DNA of 64,000 bases from Prochlorococcus sp. MIT 1314 (GTDB lineage Bacteria; Cyanobacteriota; Cyanobacteriia; PCC-6307; Cyanobiaceae), in assembly GCF_034093315.1 (NCBI RefSeq), contig NZ_CP139300.1:248001-312000 (forward strand). The letters are read 5' to 3'. The notes beneath the pieces were generated by a model, which was given only the letters and a program-made list of their open reading frames with translations, was not told where the DNA came from and searched no databases. A program made the position numbers and the translations under genes. Every line of letters starts with the position of its first letter. Position 1 is the first letter of the stretch. Shown here piece after piece: positions 35,704-45,817 of this stretch.

Positions 35704-37251
35704 TTAACTTGATGCACCTAGGAATAATTTATATGTACGGTTTTTAGTTTCATCCCAATATTTATATCCTAAAAATTTTACAAATTTGTTCCACTCTTCA
35801 ATTTCACTTTCATCGATCAAAACGCCTATAACAATTTTTCCTACATCAGCACCATAATTACGATAGTGAAATACACTTATTGACCAATTAGATTTCATAT
35901 TATTTAAAAAATTTATTAAAGCTCCAGGTCTTTCTGGAAATTCAAATCTGTATAACAACTCTACAAAATTTCTATTATAAATTTCTTTAAAATTTTGTGG
36001 TAATCTTCCACCTACCATATGTCTGAGATGATTTTTAGATAATTCATCATCACTTATGTCAATAAAAGGGTACTGTGATTTTTTAAATTCATCTAATAAG
36101 TTTTTTTTATCAACTAATCCATAAACTTGAACCCCTATAAAGATCTGAGCATTTATAGAATTTGACATTCTATAACTAAATTCAGTTAAATTTCTATTAT
36201 TAAGTAATCTACAAAAATCAATTAAACTTCCAGCTCGTTCAGGAATTTCAACAGCCATCATTACCTCTTTACATTCACCAAGCTCCGCTCTTTCTGCAAC
36301 AAATCTAAGTCTTTCAAAGTTCATATTTGCACCACATGCAATTGCAACCATTTTTTTATTTAAATGTTTAGATTTTAAAATATCTTTTTTCATTCCAGCA
36401 ATTGATAATGCTCCTGCTGGTTCTAATATTGATCTAGTGTCCTCAAAAATATCTTTTATTGCAGCACATATTTCATCTGTGTTAACCCTAATCATCTTAT
36501 CTATGTATCTCCTTCCAATATCAAAAGTATTATTACCAACTTTTTTAACTGCAACTCCATCTGCAAACTGCCCTACCGATGATAATTCCACAATTTTTGA
36601 TTCTTCTAAGGATTTTGACATGGCATCTGCGTCTTCAGGCTCCACCCCAATTATTTTTACTTCAGGCCATATTTTTTTAATGTATAAGGATATTCCTGAT
36701 ATCAATCCACCACCGCCAACAGCAATATAAATTGCATATGGTTTTTCGTTTAACTGTTGTTCAAGTTCAATAGCTATGGTTGCTTGTCCTGCTATGACAT
36801 CTGGATCATCAAAAGGATGAATAAAACATAAATTTTTTTCCTGGCTAATCCTTATTGCCTCTTTATAAGTATCATCATAATTATCTCCAAATAATATTAC
36901 TTTTGCTTTTAAATTTTTTACTGCATTTATTTTTACTAGTGGTGTTGTAATGGGCATTAATATGGTCGCTTGACAATTTAACTTAAGAGCACTTAATGCA
37001 ACACCTTGAGCATGATTACCAGCACTAGAGGTAATCACCCCATGAGCAAGCTGTGATTTAGTGAGCTTACTCATTTTGTTATATGCACCTCTTATTTTGA
37101 ATGAAAATACATCTTGAAGATCTTCTCTTTTTAAGAAAACTTCATTTTTTAGAGAATTACTTAAATTATGGGCTTTTTCTAGTGGTGTTTTCTTTGCTAC
37201 TTCATAGACATCAGCTTGAAGTATCTTTTTAAAATAATCATTCATATTCAT
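35704..37251 (-). CDS. ilvA: Threonine ammonia-lyase, biosynthetic
   Basis: First committed step of isoleucine synthesis (threonine to 2-oxobutyrate). 515 residues, the IlvA long form. PLP Lys52 lies in DVFSFKIRGAYNKM (47-60). SSAGNHAQGVALSA and the PLP phosphate loop AVGGGGLISGIS are also present. Two C-terminal ACT-like regulatory repeats (about 325-420 and 425-515, AVEIPERAGSLIDFCRLL and RFEFPERPGALINFLNNM) predict isoleucine/valine feedback control. Start ATG at 37251 or 37245 (MNMND). Divergent from dxs across 110 bp. Confidence 0.96.
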   Translation of the reverse strand: MNMNDYFKKILQADVYEVAKKTPLEKAHNLSNSLKNEVFLKREDLQDVFSFKIRGAYNKMSKLTKSQLAHGVITSSAGNHAQGVALSALKLNCQATILMPITTPLVKINAVKNLKAKVILFGDNYDDTYKEAIRISQEKNLCFIHPFDDPDVIAGQATIAIELEQQLNEKPYAIYIAVGGGGLISGISLYIKKIWPEVKIIGVEPEDADAMSKSLEESKIVELSSVGQFADGVAVKKVGNNTFDIGRRYIDKMIRVNTDEICAAIKDIFEDTRSILEPAGALSIAGMKKDILKSKHLNKKMVAIACGANMNFERLRFVAERAELGECKEVMMAVEIPERAGSLIDFCRLLNNRNLTEFSYRMSNSINAQIFIGVQVYGLVDKKNLLDEFKKSQYPFIDISDDELSKNHLRHMVGGRLPQNFKEIYNRNFVELLYRFEFPERPGALINFLNNMKSNWSISVFHYRNYGADVGKIVIGVLIDESEIEEWNKFVKFLGYKYWDETKNRTYKLFLGASS

Positions 37252-37361
37252 ATTTTTAGCATTAATTATTAACCTAATAAAACATTACATGATCTATTTC
37301 AAAAAAAACACTCAAAGTGCACCTCGGCGTTTTAGATTATATATATAAATATTTTTATGTA

Positions 37362-39248
37362 ATGCTTTTAAGTGAGTTAAGTCATCCTAATGATCTACAT
37401 GGCTTAACAGTCTCACAATTAGAGGAAATTGCTTGTCAAATTAGAGAAAGACATCTTCAAGTAGTATCCACAAGTGGTGGACACCTTGGACCAGGATTAG
37501 GTGTAGTTGAATTGACATTGGCTTTATATCAAACGCTTGATCTTGATTTCGACAAGGTCGTTTGGGATGTTGGTCATCAGGGTTATCCCCATAAATTAAT
37601 AACTGGTCGTTTTAATGAATTTGATTCTCTAAGACAAAAAAATGGTGTAGCAGGTTATCTCAAAAGAAGTGAAAGTAAATTTGACCATTTTGGAGCGGGT
37701 CACGCAAGCACATCTATATCAGCCGCATTAGGAATGGCAATAGCAAGAGATAGAAAAGGAGAAAATTATAAATGTGTTGCAGTTATTGGTGATGGAGCAT
37801 TAACTGGCGGCATGGCTTTAGAAGCTATAAATCATGCAGGTCACTTACCAAATACTCCCTTGGTTGTAATACTAAATGACAATGATATGTCTATATCTCC
37901 TCCAGTTGGGGCTCTTTCCTCTTATTTAAATAAGGTTAGACTTAGTCCACCATTACAATTTTTATCAGATAGTGTACAAGAAAGTGTAAAAAATATTCCT
38001 CTAATTGGTAAGGATATTCCGGAAGAATTGAAAAATATTAAAGGAAGCGTGAGACGTCTAGCTGTACCAAAAGTTGGTGCTGTTTTTGAAGAACTTGGAT
38101 TTACATATATGGGACCAATTGACGGCCATGATATTGGAAATTTAATTAATACATTTAATGCAGCACATAGACTTAAAAAACCTGTCCTTGTTCATGTTGT
38201 TACAACAAAAGGGAAAGGTTACCCTTATGCTGAAGCCGATCAAGTTGGGTACCATGCACAGTCTGCATTTGATCTTACTACTGGCAAATCCATACCATCA
38301 AAAAAGCCAAAGCCTGTAAGTTATAGTAAAATTTTCGGTCAGACCTTATTAAAAATATGTGAACAAGATAGCAAAGTCATAGGTATTACAGCGGCAATGG
38401 CTACTGGTACTGGATTAGATATATTGCAAAGAAATATCCCAGATCAATATGTTGATGTGGGAATAGCTGAGCAGCATGCAGTTACTCTTGCAGCAGGAAT
38501 GTCATGCGATGGTCTAAAACCTGTAGTGGCGATTTATAGTACATTTCTTCAACGTGCATTTGATCAATTAATTCATGATGTAGGTATACAAAATTTACCT
38601 GTTTCATTTGTACTAGATAGGGCTGGGATAGTAGGTGCTGATGGTCCTACTCATCAAGGTCAGTATGATATTAGTTATATGCGGTCTATTCCTAATTTTG
38701 TCTTAATGGCACCAAAAGATGAGTCCGAATTGCAGAGAATGTTGGTTACATCAATTAATCATAAAGGACCTACAGCTCTTAGAATTCCAAGAGGTTCGGG
38801 TTTAGGTGTTGCGGTAATGGATGAGGGTTGGGAACCTTTGAATATAGGGGAAGCTGAAATAATAGAAAAAGGTGATGATGTATTGATCATTGCTTATGGC
38901 TCTATGGTTGCTTCAGCTATTGAAACATCAAAAATATTAAATGAAAATAAAATTAAATCATGCATTGTAAATGCAAGATTTGTAAAACCTATTGATAAAA
39001 ACCTTATCATCCCTTTAGCAAGTAGGATTAAAAAAGTTGTAACTATGGAAGAAGGAACATTAATTGGTGGCTTTGGATCAGCGGTTGTTGAATTATTTAA
39101 TGATAATGAAGTAAATATTCCTGTATACAGAATTGGAATACCAGATGTTTTAGTTGATCATGCTTCACCTGATCAGAGTAAAGAAAAATTAGGTCTTATG
39201 CCTGATCAGATGGCAGATAAAATTATTGAGAAATTTAAATTAAAATAA
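37362..39248 (+). CDS. dxs: 1-deoxy-D-xylulose-5-phosphate synthase
   Basis: First step of the MEP isoprenoid pathway (pyruvate + glyceraldehyde 3-phosphate), thiamine-diphosphate dependent. 628 residues from ATG at 37362 ([15 protein letters not shown]...). An in-frame GTG 45 bp upstream would add residues not found in the family. Motifs: [33 protein letters not shown], the ThDP motif [18 protein letters not shown]...NDNDMSIS (about 143-178), [13 protein letters not shown] with the catalytic Glu, and [15 protein letters not shown]. It ends 23 bp from convergent psaK. Confidence 0.98.
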   Translation: MLLSELSHPNDLHGLTVSQLEEIACQIRERHLQVVSTSGGHLGPGLGVVELTLALYQTLDLDFDKVVWDVGHQGYPHKLITGRFNEFDSLRQKNGVAGYLKRSESKFDHFGAGHASTSISAALGMAIARDRKGENYKCVAVIGDGALTGGMALEAINHAGHLPNTPLVVILNDNDMSISPPVGALSSYLNKVRLSPPLQFLSDSVQESVKNIPLIGKDIPEELKNIKGSVRRLAVPKVGAVFEELGFTYMGPIDGHDIGNLINTFNAAHRLKKPVLVHVVTTKGKGYPYAEADQVGYHAQSAFDLTTGKSIPSKKPKPVSYSKIFGQTLLKICEQDSKVIGITAAMATGTGLDILQRNIPDQYVDVGIAEQHAVTLAAGMSCDGLKPVVAIYSTFLQRAFDQLIHDVGIQNLPVSFVLDRAGIVGADGPTHQGQYDISYMRSIPNFVLMAPKDESELQRMLVTSINHKGPTALRIPRGSGLGVAVMDEGWEPLNIGEAEIIEKGDDVLIIAYGSMVASAIETSKILNENKIKSCIVNARFVKPIDKNLIIPLASRIKKVVTMEEGTLIGGFGSAVVELFNDNEVNIPVYRIGIPDVLVDHASPDQSKEKLGLMPDQMADKIIEKFKLK

Positions 39249-39271
39249 TTAATACTTATTTTAATTAACTT

Positions 39272-39532
39272 CTATAAAACTCCACGTGATGCTAATCCAA
39301 GGATGGCTCCAATTCCAAATATGTGGCCTAAGCAATTAGCCCCAACAACTGAGGCATGACTTAAACCCCCATAGAATTTTGAATTAGGTATTTCAAAACC
39401 TTCATTAGGTTTTTGAATATTTGCTCTAGCTATTGCATAAGCAATACCATTACATGTAATCATTATCATGGCGCATTTTGGAGACCAAGAAAATGTTGCT
39501 GGATCTGCAGCTGCAAATAATGTAGTAAGCAT
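39272..39532 (-). CDS. psaK: Photosystem I reaction center subunit PsaK
   Basis: Peripheral two-helix subunit of photosystem I. 86 residues. A short N-terminal part (MLTTLFAAADPATFSWSP) may carry the processing site after AAA. The first helix CAMIMITCNGIAYAIARANI contains the family's NxxxxAIAR motif, and the second is FGGLSHASVVGANCLGHIFGIGAILGL-like. The length and both motifs fit PsaK. It ends the minus-strand run, 65 bp after the DUF3593 gene, and probably has its own promoter. Confidence 0.94.
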   Translation of the reverse strand: MLTTLFAAADPATFSWSPKCAMIMITCNGIAYAIARANIQKPNEGFEIPNSKFYGGLSHASVVGANCLGHIFGIGAILGLASRGVL

Positions 39533-39597
39533 AAAAATAAGTTATTTTTTATATTGTCTAATATTTTTTCCTAAAAAACACAAAATTGTTAAAGGTC

Positions 39598-39933
39598 TTA
39601 AGAGTTGTTTACTTCTAAATTATTTAACATCTTTATAAATCCAACTAATATAACAAAATCGCTTAGGGTTAAGAAAAACTCAGCGGTACCATGTAAAAAG
39701 TCAACCTCCACAAGGGTTTTATGGTAATAAGTTAATGAAAAAATAGATAAAATTATAGTTATAAATACAAAGAAAACTGTTAAAGAAAAGCCTATTTTTA
39801 CAAATCTATTGATAAATTTAATTTTATATAAGTAAAACAAAAAAATTGAATATGGAATAATTGAAGCGGCAAATAATACTGTATTATCATAAGTTGCTAA
39901 TTTTTCTAAAAACTTCAGAAATAAATCATTCAT
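39598..39933 (-). CDS. DUF3593-like membrane protein
   Basis: 111 residues from ATG at 39933 (MNDLFLKFLEKLATYDNT...), three hydrophobic helices (about 20-38, 45-68 and 80-102). The motif YHKTLVEVDFLHGTAEFFLTLSDFVILVGF fits the cyanobacterial/plastid DUF3593 family as I recall it. The start codon lies inside the DUF2499 gene (8 bp overlap), and these two families are usually neighbours, so they probably work together in the membrane. Function not assigned. An upstream TTG would add 12 residues; ATG is preferred. Confidence 0.8.
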   Translation of the reverse strand: MNDLFLKFLEKLATYDNTVLFAASIIPYSIFLFYLYKIKFINRFVKIGFSLTVFFVFITIILSIFSLTYYHKTLVEVDFLHGTAEFFLTLSDFVILVGFIKMLNNLEVNNS

Positions 39934-40228
39934 AAGTCCGCGATGTTTTGTAAATAACAATAATTGCAAGGGCCAATGTTGAATTACCTATAAAAGTCAA
40001 GATTCCTTGAAAAGTAACTAAACCATATAATGCTTCTTGATTATCGTAAATATGCCAGGTAATTGCGCACATGGCACTGATTAAATTTGGAATCATAGCT
40101 AGGCTTAACCAAAAAAATAAATTAAATTCTTTAAATGAAGAAATCTTATTTATGATAAAAATTGCAAAAATCCATTCAACTACTGAGGAGATATGTATTA
40201 ACCATGTTCCAAATGAAAGTTCGTGCAA
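39926..40228 (-). CDS. DUF2499-like membrane protein
   Basis: 100 residues, three helices. The opening MHELSFGTWLIHISSVVEWIFAI and the segment WLSLAMIPNLISAMCAITWHIYDN...LVTFQGILTFIGNSTLALA match the DUF2499 pattern conserved in cyanobacteria and plastids. Conserved Trp, His and Asn residues in the membrane segments suggest a cofactor or partner interaction. Function unknown. It overlaps the DUF3593 gene by 8 bp and starts 3 bp after the peroxiredoxin stop. Confidence 0.82.
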   Translation of the reverse strand: MHELSFGTWLIHISSVVEWIFAIFIINKISSFKEFNLFFWLSLAMIPNLISAMCAITWHIYDNQEALYGLVTFQGILTFIGNSTLALAIIVIYKTSRTYE

Positions 40229-40231
40229 GAT

Positions 40232-40765
40232 TTATATTTTTTTCTTTAATACGTTAAGTACTTCCTTAGCATGATTTAAAGGTAAAACACTTATCCATCT
40301 ATAAGATATTTTCCCTTCTGGTGAAATCAAAAAAGTATTTCTATCAGATAATGGTGGAATCCAGGAACCATATTTATCACTAATAATTCCGTCAGGATCA
40401 GATAATAAAGTATAGTTTATGGATTTCTCGCTGCAGAAACTTTCATGAGAATCTTTATTATCAGCACTAATCCCAACAATTTCGGCATTATATTTTAAAA
40501 AATCTTTTTTTAATTCAGAAAAACCTTTAGCTTCAATAGTGCAACCTGCTGTAAAGTCTTTTGGATAAAAATACATAACAAGCCACTTATCTTGAAAATC
40601 ATTTAATTCCCATATTTTTTTTGATTTTATGTTTTTATTAAAACCTTCTAATTTAAAGTTTGGAGCCATATCCCCTACTTCAGGAGCAAAGTCAAAAGCT
40701 ATTGCTGAATTACAATTAAATAAAATAATGAATGGTATTACTATACTTAAAACTAAATTTCTCAT
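40232..40765 (-). CDS. Exported peroxiredoxin, PrxQ/Bcp type
   Basis: 177 residues from ATG at 40765. The N-terminal signal peptide (about 1-23, ending NSAIA) suggests delivery to the thylakoid lumen or periplasm. The AhpC/TSA domain has PKDFTAGCTIEAKGF with the peroxidatic Cys75. The classical PrxQ resolving Cys five residues later is Lys80 here; the only other mature Cys is C111 (SFCSEKS), so the mechanism may use that Cys or be one-Cys. It follows rpmB by 5 bp. Confidence 0.92.
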   Translation of the reverse strand: MRNLVLSIVIPFIILFNCNSAIAFDFAPEVGDMAPNFKLEGFNKNIKSKKIWELNDFQDKWLVMYFYPKDFTAGCTIEAKGFSELKKDFLKYNAEIVGISADNKDSHESFCSEKSINYTLLSDPDGIISDKYGSWIPPLSDRNTFLISPEGKISYRWISVLPLNHAKEVLNVLKKKI

Positions 40766-40770
40766 CAAAT

Positions 40771-41007
40771 TTAGAATTTTTTTAAATCAACTCCATTTGA
40801 TTTAGCAAATTTATCTAATCCCACTTTTTGTATAGATTTTAGTGCTTTAGTACTAATTTTTATATTTACCCATTTTTTGCCTTCTTCCCACCAAAGTCTC
40901 CTTTTCTGGAGGTTAACTTGTTGCAATTTTTTTGTACGAATATGTGAGTGACTTACAGCCATCCCATTATTAGCTTTTGCTCCAGTAAGTTCGCAAACTC
41001 TTGACAT
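40771..41007 (-). CDS. rpmB: 50S ribosomal protein L28
   Basis: 78 residues: [27 protein letters not shown]..., the standard L28 start, followed by [32 protein letters not shown]. It is the zinc-free type with only the first Cys kept. L28 binds the 23S rRNA near the exit site. It lies 40 bp after htpG and 5 bp before the peroxiredoxin gene on the minus strand, and is probably transcribed with them. Confidence 0.97.
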   Translation of the reverse strand: MSRVCELTGAKANNGMAVSHSHIRTKKLQQVNLQKRRLWWEEGKKWVNIKISTKALKSIQKVGLDKFAKSNGVDLKKF

Positions 41008-41047
41008 ATTTTTTTGAGTTATATCTGTAAAAATTTTAACACACGAC

Positions 41048-42952
41048 TCAATTTGTTGAATTAAGTAATTCTGAAATCAGTTCGGCGTTATTATTTTGTA
41101 AATTAATAATCTGTTCTTGATCTAATCCACCAACAGATAGTTTAGCCATATCGTAAACATGATTTGCAATTTTAGATGCCAATGGATTTTCTATAGGGTC
41201 TTTTTTATCAATAATTATTTTATTGCTTGTAATTTTATTAAGACCAACAATAAGAGGATGTTCCTTATTAATTAAAAGCACATGATATTCAGGTAAGCCA
41301 GGCATCTTTTGTTCCATGTAAGCACCCATATCATTAATTCTTCTCATTTGCTCGGGAAGCAAGATCATAGCAGGTGGTGCACCTTTACTTGAAAGTGACT
41401 GAACTTTAACTGTTACTTTCTCATTGTTAAGTGCTTTTACAATCGTATCTCTAAGATTTTCTGTATTTGATTTGCCGTCCTTATCTACAATTTCTTTAGA
41501 TTCTTTATCTTCTAGTTCATTTATTTCTGAATCAACTCTTTGAAACTGATAATCTTCGTTTTTACTTTCTAACCAAGGAAGAAATTGTGCATCAATTAAG
41601 GGATCTGATTTAATAACTTCTTTGTTATCAGATAAGCAGATATTTAATGCGCTTGACTGAGCAATCGAATCTGAACAGTAAATTATTTTTTTAGAATCAG
41701 TTATCTTATTTCGTTCTTTATAATTTGCCAGAGTTGTGAAATATTTATCATTGGATTTGATAAGCGACTTATTTTCAATATCTTTAGTTACGTCTTTCTC
41801 CGAATTTATGATTGTTTCAAAAATTATACTGTTATTTACTAAATCAGCAAATTTTTCATCTTCGATAGCACCTATTTTAATAAAAGCAGAGATAGAATCC
41901 CAGATTTCTGCATAAAATTCTGGAGAATTCTTTATCAAATCCTTCAATTTATTGGCAATTTTTTTTGAAATAAATGATGATATAGATCTTACTTTTCTAT
42001 CTGTTTGTAATGCGCTTCTACTAACATTTAATGGTATATCTGTAGAGTCAATTACTCCTCTTAGAGGTAATAGATATTTTGGTACAATCTCTTTAATTGA
42101 ATCGCTTACGAATACTTGATTACAAAATAGTTTAATCTCTCCCTTTTCCCAATCAGCTCTACCAGATAACTTAGGGAAATACAATATCCCTTGTATGTCA
42201 TATGGATAATCAGTATTTAGATGAATCCATAATAGAGGATCTCCCTGAAAAGGATAAAGGTATTTATATAACTCAATATAATCTTCATCTTTTAATTCAC
42301 TAGGTTGTTTTCTCCAGGGAGGATTTTTCTTATTAATTGTCTCACCTTCTAATAAGACATCTATTGGCATAAAATCACAATATTTTTTTATTAATGATTT
42401 AATCCTTTCAGGCTCAATAAACTCTTTTTCTTCGTCAAGTAGGTGAAGTATCACATCTGTACCAATTGTCTCTCTTTCTGACTCCTCTAACGTGAAATTT
42501 GGCGATCCATCACAAGACCATTTGAAAGCTTTTGATTCTCCAATTGCTGATTTAGTTAATATATCAACTCTATCTGCGACCATGAAACTTGAATAAAAAC
42601 CAAGTCCAAAATGGCCTATAAATTCATCATTATCTTTTTTGTATTTTGTTAGAAATTCTTCTGCGCTAGAAAATGCTACTTGATTTATGTACCTCTTAAT
42701 TTCTTTATCGTTCATTCCAATTCCATTATCAGAAATCGTTAGAGTATTTTTTTCACGATCAATAGATATTTTTACTTTAGCTTCTTCAGTATTTTCGCAG
42801 TCGCCTGCCATAGATGCCATTCTTCGTTTACTTATTGCGTCAACACCATTACTAACAAGTTCTCTTAAAAAGATTTCATGGTCAGAATAAACTGCCTTCT
42901 TGATAATTGGGAAAATATTTTCGGTATTAATTCGGATTTCGCCTTTTTCCAT
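41048..42952 (-). CDS. htpG: Molecular chaperone HtpG (Hsp90)
   Basis: 634 residues, full-length bacterial Hsp90. The N-terminal ATP-binding domain has [15 protein letters not shown] (N box, normally SNASDA; here SNGVDA), ISDNGIGMN and [14 protein letters not shown]. The middle domain contains [22 protein letters not shown] with the catalytic-loop Arg. The C-terminal dimerisation domain ends around [16 protein letters not shown]. In cyanobacteria HtpG supports heat and light stress tolerance and phycobilisome or tetrapyrrole enzymes. It is preceded by a 118-bp gap holding its likely promoter. Confidence 0.96.
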   Translation of the reverse strand: MEKGEIRINTENIFPIIKKAVYSDHEIFLRELVSNGVDAISKRRMASMAGDCENTEEAKVKISIDREKNTLTISDNGIGMNDKEIKRYINQVAFSSAEEFLTKYKKDNDEFIGHFGLGFYSSFMVADRVDILTKSAIGESKAFKWSCDGSPNFTLEESERETIGTDVILHLLDEEKEFIEPERIKSLIKKYCDFMPIDVLLEGETINKKNPPWRKQPSELKDEDYIELYKYLYPFQGDPLLWIHLNTDYPYDIQGILYFPKLSGRADWEKGEIKLFCNQVFVSDSIKEIVPKYLLPLRGVIDSTDIPLNVSRSALQTDRKVRSISSFISKKIANKLKDLIKNSPEFYAEIWDSISAFIKIGAIEDEKFADLVNNSIIFETIINSEKDVTKDIENKSLIKSNDKYFTTLANYKERNKITDSKKIIYCSDSIAQSSALNICLSDNKEVIKSDPLIDAQFLPWLESKNEDYQFQRVDSEINELEDKESKEIVDKDGKSNTENLRDTIVKALNNEKVTVKVQSLSSKGAPPAMILLPEQMRRINDMGAYMEQKMPGLPEYHVLLINKEHPLIVGLNKITSNKIIIDKKDPIENPLASKIANHVYDMAKLSVGGLDQEQIINLQNNNAELISELLNSTN

Positions 42953-43070
42953 TTAAAAAAAATCAAACATATTAAATCCTATTTCCTAAAAACTAGTTAA
43001 TCAAGTTTAATTAGGAGTATTGTCCGAACAATATATGAATTTAAAAACCTAAATATACTTTTAAAAGGTT

Positions 43071-44222
43071 TTATTTAAGCCACAAAATCTCAGTACAGTT
43101 ATTTTCTTTCATTATTTGATTAGCTTTAGCTATGTCATCACAAGGATTTAAATGTAAGACGGCAATATTTCCTCTTTTCTGTAGTTCTTTTTGCTCATTC
43201 ATACCTTTTTCTAATAAAAAGTAATCTTTAAACATTAATAAAATCTTTTTCTTATCTGAATTTTCTTCCTTAATTAAATTTCTTAATGTATCTATTGAGA
43301 TTGTAAATCCAATTCCATTTAATATTTTCTCATTAGGACTAAAGAATCTTACTAGTTCATCATATCTTCCACCTTTAGCTATAACGTTTTTATTATTTCC
43401 AATATTCCCTATAAGTTGAAAAACTATACCTTCGTATAAATTCAAGTGAGGTTGAAAAGTGGGATCAAGTTGTAATTTAACACCATATTTATTTGATATT
43501 TTTGATAATGTTTCAAATAAAAAATTTAGGTCATCTAATATTTCACTAGTGCCATATATACTTTTCAATTTATTTAATATTGAAATTGGTTCTCCTCTTG
43601 TGAATAATAAATCTTTAAGAATATATTTATCATCATCATCTATCCCTAATTTAGATAATTTATCTTGATCAAAGTTAACCAGACTTTTCTTGATTTCTTC
43701 AAAATTATTATTCTTATATTTATTCAAGATCAAGTCCATTATTTTTGTTGTGCTTACAAGTAGACATAACTTACAACCTTCCTTCAAATTAATATTGTCT
43801 ATTGCATCAAACAAAATATTAATAACTTCAATTTCTGGGTATTTTGTATCATATCCAATTAATTCAATTCCACTGTGCAATTTCTCTTGCAGCTTAAATG
43901 AATTTTTATTATTTTGTTTCTTATCAAAAACCATTCCATTGGTGAATAATCTTATTGGTCTTTTCTTATTAATTAATCTAGTAGAAGATAATTTGACAAT
44001 AGATGTTGTCATTTCTGGCCTAAGACATAATGAATTATTACTTACTATTCCAACAACTTCATTTTCTTCAATAACCCCACGACCTTTTATCGTTTCCAAA
44101 GTGTTTATAAATGATGGTGAGACTTCCTCATAACCCCATAGTTTATAAATATTATTTAAATTATTTATGATATTAGAGTTATTCCTTACATCTACTAATT
44201 TAATTTCTTTTATTTCAGTCAT
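43071..44222 (-). CDS. hisZ: ATP phosphoribosyltransferase regulatory subunit
   Basis: HisZ is a HisRS-like protein without aminoacylation that complexes with the short HisG in the first step of histidine synthesis. 383 residues. The HisRS-type core is visible in LYKLWGYEEVSPSFINTLE, LRPEMTTSIVKLSSTRLI (motif 2 region), KLHSGIELIGYD and a degenerate GGRYDELVRFFSPNEKILNGIGFTI. It is shorter than HisRS and lacks the C-terminal anticodon-binding domain motifs, favouring HisZ. hisG is not in the window. Confidence 0.88.
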   Translation of the reverse strand: MTEIKEIKLVDVRNNSNIINNLNNIYKLWGYEEVSPSFINTLETIKGRGVIEENEVVGIVSNNSLCLRPEMTTSIVKLSSTRLINKKRPIRLFTNGMVFDKKQNNKNSFKLQEKLHSGIELIGYDTKYPEIEVINILFDAIDNINLKEGCKLCLLVSTTKIMDLILNKYKNNNFEEIKKSLVNFDQDKLSKLGIDDDDKYILKDLLFTRGEPISILNKLKSIYGTSEILDDLNFLFETLSKISNKYGVKLQLDPTFQPHLNLYEGIVFQLIGNIGNNKNVIAKGGRYDELVRFFSPNEKILNGIGFTISIDTLRNLIKEENSDKKKILLMFKDYFLLEKGMNEQKELQKRGNIAVLHLNPCDDIAKANQIMKENNCTEILWLK

Positions 44223-44240
44223 TTTAATATCTAATGGTTT

Positions 44241-45089
44241 TTAAGTATAAAGATTTTTATTAAATGGAGAAACTTTTTCTATTTCTTTTTTAAATTCATC
44301 CTCAAGGCAGGGGGGGCATGCAAGAATTCTTCCTGAATTTAAATTAAATTCGCCAGTTGGATAATCCGAAATAATTCCACCTGCCTCTTTAACAATAATA
44401 GCACCGGCCGCCAGGTCCCAAACCTCTAATCCCCTTTCCCAGTATCCATCTACCTTTCCTGCAGCAACAAATGCAAGATCAACTGCCGCTGCTCCTCCTC
44501 TTCTGACTCCTCTTGTTTTATGTGTTAAGTAACAAAACTCAGCATAATTATTATCCTCTGTCTCAAACCTGTCATAAGAAAAACCAGTAACAAGTAAACT
44601 ATCAGAAAGAGTATTAGGTTTAGATACTTTAATTTCAGTATCATTGCAGAAAGATCCCAAACCTATACAGGCCGAATAGAGTTCATCTAAATATGGTACT
44701 GATATAGCTCCTATAATTGGCTTATTTTTATATACAAGACCAATAGAGGTTCCAAAAAAAGGATATCCATGGGAATAATTAGTTGTACCGTCTAATGGGT
44801 CTATTAACCATGTTAAATCTGAGGATTTATTTAATTTTCCAGATTCCTCTGCATGTATAGATATGTTTGGTGTTTCTTTAACTAAATATTCTTTTATTTT
44901 ATTTTCAACTTCTAAATCTACATTGGTTACAAGATCACCTTTCCTACCTTTAGATGATATTTTTTGAATTTTATTGTAATTAATTTTTAAAATCTCATTC
45001 CCAATTTGAGCAGATTTTTTGGCTATTTCGTACAACCTAGGTAAGGGTAACTTATTTTCTAGTTCCTTAATATCAATTAGTTTAAACAT
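44241..45089 (-). CDS. Inositol monophosphatase family protein
   Basis: 282 residues, Mg-dependent, Li-sensitive phosphatase fold. Metal ligands: E81/E82 in IHAEESGK, DPLDGTTNYSHG (97-108) and the distal Asp in GLEVWDLAAGAIIVKEAGG (about 219-237). The N-terminal GDLVTNVDLEVENKI is typical. Members dephosphorylate inositol phosphates, or (in cyanobacteria) fructose/sugar phosphates and histidinol phosphate. Because hisZ follows by 18 bp, a histidinol-phosphatase role is possible but only by context. Confidence 0.9.
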   Translation of the reverse strand: MFKLIDIKELENKLPLPRLYEIAKKSAQIGNEILKINYNKIQKISSKGRKGDLVTNVDLEVENKIKEYLVKETPNISIHAEESGKLNKSSDLTWLIDPLDGTTNYSHGYPFFGTSIGLVYKNKPIIGAISVPYLDELYSACIGLGSFCNDTEIKVSKPNTLSDSLLVTGFSYDRFETEDNNYAEFCYLTHKTRGVRRGGAAAVDLAFVAAGKVDGYWERGLEVWDLAAGAIIVKEAGGIISDYPTGEFNLNSGRILACPPCLEDEFKKEIEKVSPFNKNLYT

Positions 45090-45094
45090 GATAT

Positions 45095-45469
45095 TTAATC
45101 TTCCTCGAACTCCCAGGGTGGAGCGACTCTTGTATTTCCCCTTCCAAAATATTGTCCAAATTGCAAATCATAAACTTCATCTTCGTAGGTTGTTTCTAAC
45201 TCGAGATCTGAAGTGGCTTTAGCAACACAAAGCAGTGCATAACCTTTGTCTTTTAAGGCTTGGGATACACCCATGGCTTCAGTTTGTTGCAACGTACCAG
45301 ATATTATTCTAACTGCACAACTTGTACAACAACCATTTCTACATGAAAATGAAAGGTTGAAGCCTTTCTTTTCAAATTCCTTAAGAATATATTGATCACT
45401 ATTAACCTGCTCTCGGTAAACCTTTCCGGTTTCCTTATTTTTAATTGTGACTGTGAAAGTCTTGTTCAA
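45095..45469 (-). CDS. [2Fe-2S] ferredoxin
   Basis: 124 residues, plant-type ferredoxin fold. Cluster ligands are C43, C48, C51 and C81 in SCRNGCCTSCAVRI and LLCVAKA, with an extra Cys at 47. The C-terminus is extended by about 25 residues after the usual end (YEDEVYDLQFGQYFGRG). This is longer than photosynthetic PetF (about 97), so it is a second, divergent ferredoxin with an unknown electron partner. It is divergent from the tRNA-Ser gene across 49 bp. Confidence 0.9.
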   Translation of the reverse strand: MNKTFTVTIKNKETGKVYREQVNSDQYILKEFEKKGFNLSFSCRNGCCTSCAVRIISGTLQQTEAMGVSQALKDKGYALLCVAKATSDLELETTYEDEVYDLQFGQYFGRGNTRVAPPWEFEED

Positions 45470-45518
45470 ATAACTTTCCTCAAAAATGGGATGATAAAGG
45501 TTTAAAATATGTGTCTTG

Positions 45519-45605
45519 GGAGAGGTGGCCGAGTGGTTGAAGGCGCAGCACTGGAAATGCTGTATAGGGGCAACTTTATCGAGGGTTCGAATCCCTCTCT
45601 CTCCG
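45519..45605 (+). tRNA. tRNA-Ser(GGA)
   Basis: 87 nt, class II tRNA. The acceptor stem GGAGAGG pairs with TCTCTCC (one G-U), with discriminator G at 45605. The D arm begins GGCCGAGTGGTTGAAGGC. The anticodon stem-loop CAGCA-ctGGAaa-TGCTG gives anticodon GGA (serine UCC/UCU). A long variable arm follows (tataggggcaactttatc). The T arm is GAGGG-TTCGAAT-CCCTC. CCA is not encoded; the next bases are TTT. Confidence 0.97.
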
Positions 45606-45630
45606 TTTTATATTAATTGATTTTGGTCAA

Positions 45631-45666
45631 TTACATCAACAGCTTTGCATGTAAAGGATTTTTTAA
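45631..45666 (+). terminator. Possible terminator of tRNA-Ser
   Basis: A short inverted repeat TTACAT (45631-45636) / ATGTAA (45649-45654) with a 12-nt loop, followed by AGGA and six T. A competing 7-bp repeat (TAATTGA / TCAATTA, about 45614-45633) overlaps it. Both stems are AT-rich and short, so this is weak evidence. Confidence 0.3.
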
Positions 45667-45817
45667 AATAAATAGTAATAAGTTTGACAATTTATAAATA
45701 ATCTTATTTATTTAAAAAAAGTTGAAAAAATTTGATTTTTACTATTATATGTAAATATCAAAGATAATAATTGATTAAATTATTAGTAAGTTTTGCTTAA
45801 TTTAGCAATCTAAAATC

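Noticed and set aside
43030-43070. AAAACCT / AGGTTTT inverted repeat after hisZ considered as a terminator
   Set aside because: Only 7 bp, a loop of about 14 nt and no clear T-run after it in the minus direction.
43690-44133. 147-codon frame antisense to hisZ
   Set aside because: Lies fully inside a convincing hisZ gene. Its hydrophobic, Ile/Ser/Leu-rich product is what AT-rich antisense reading gives by chance.
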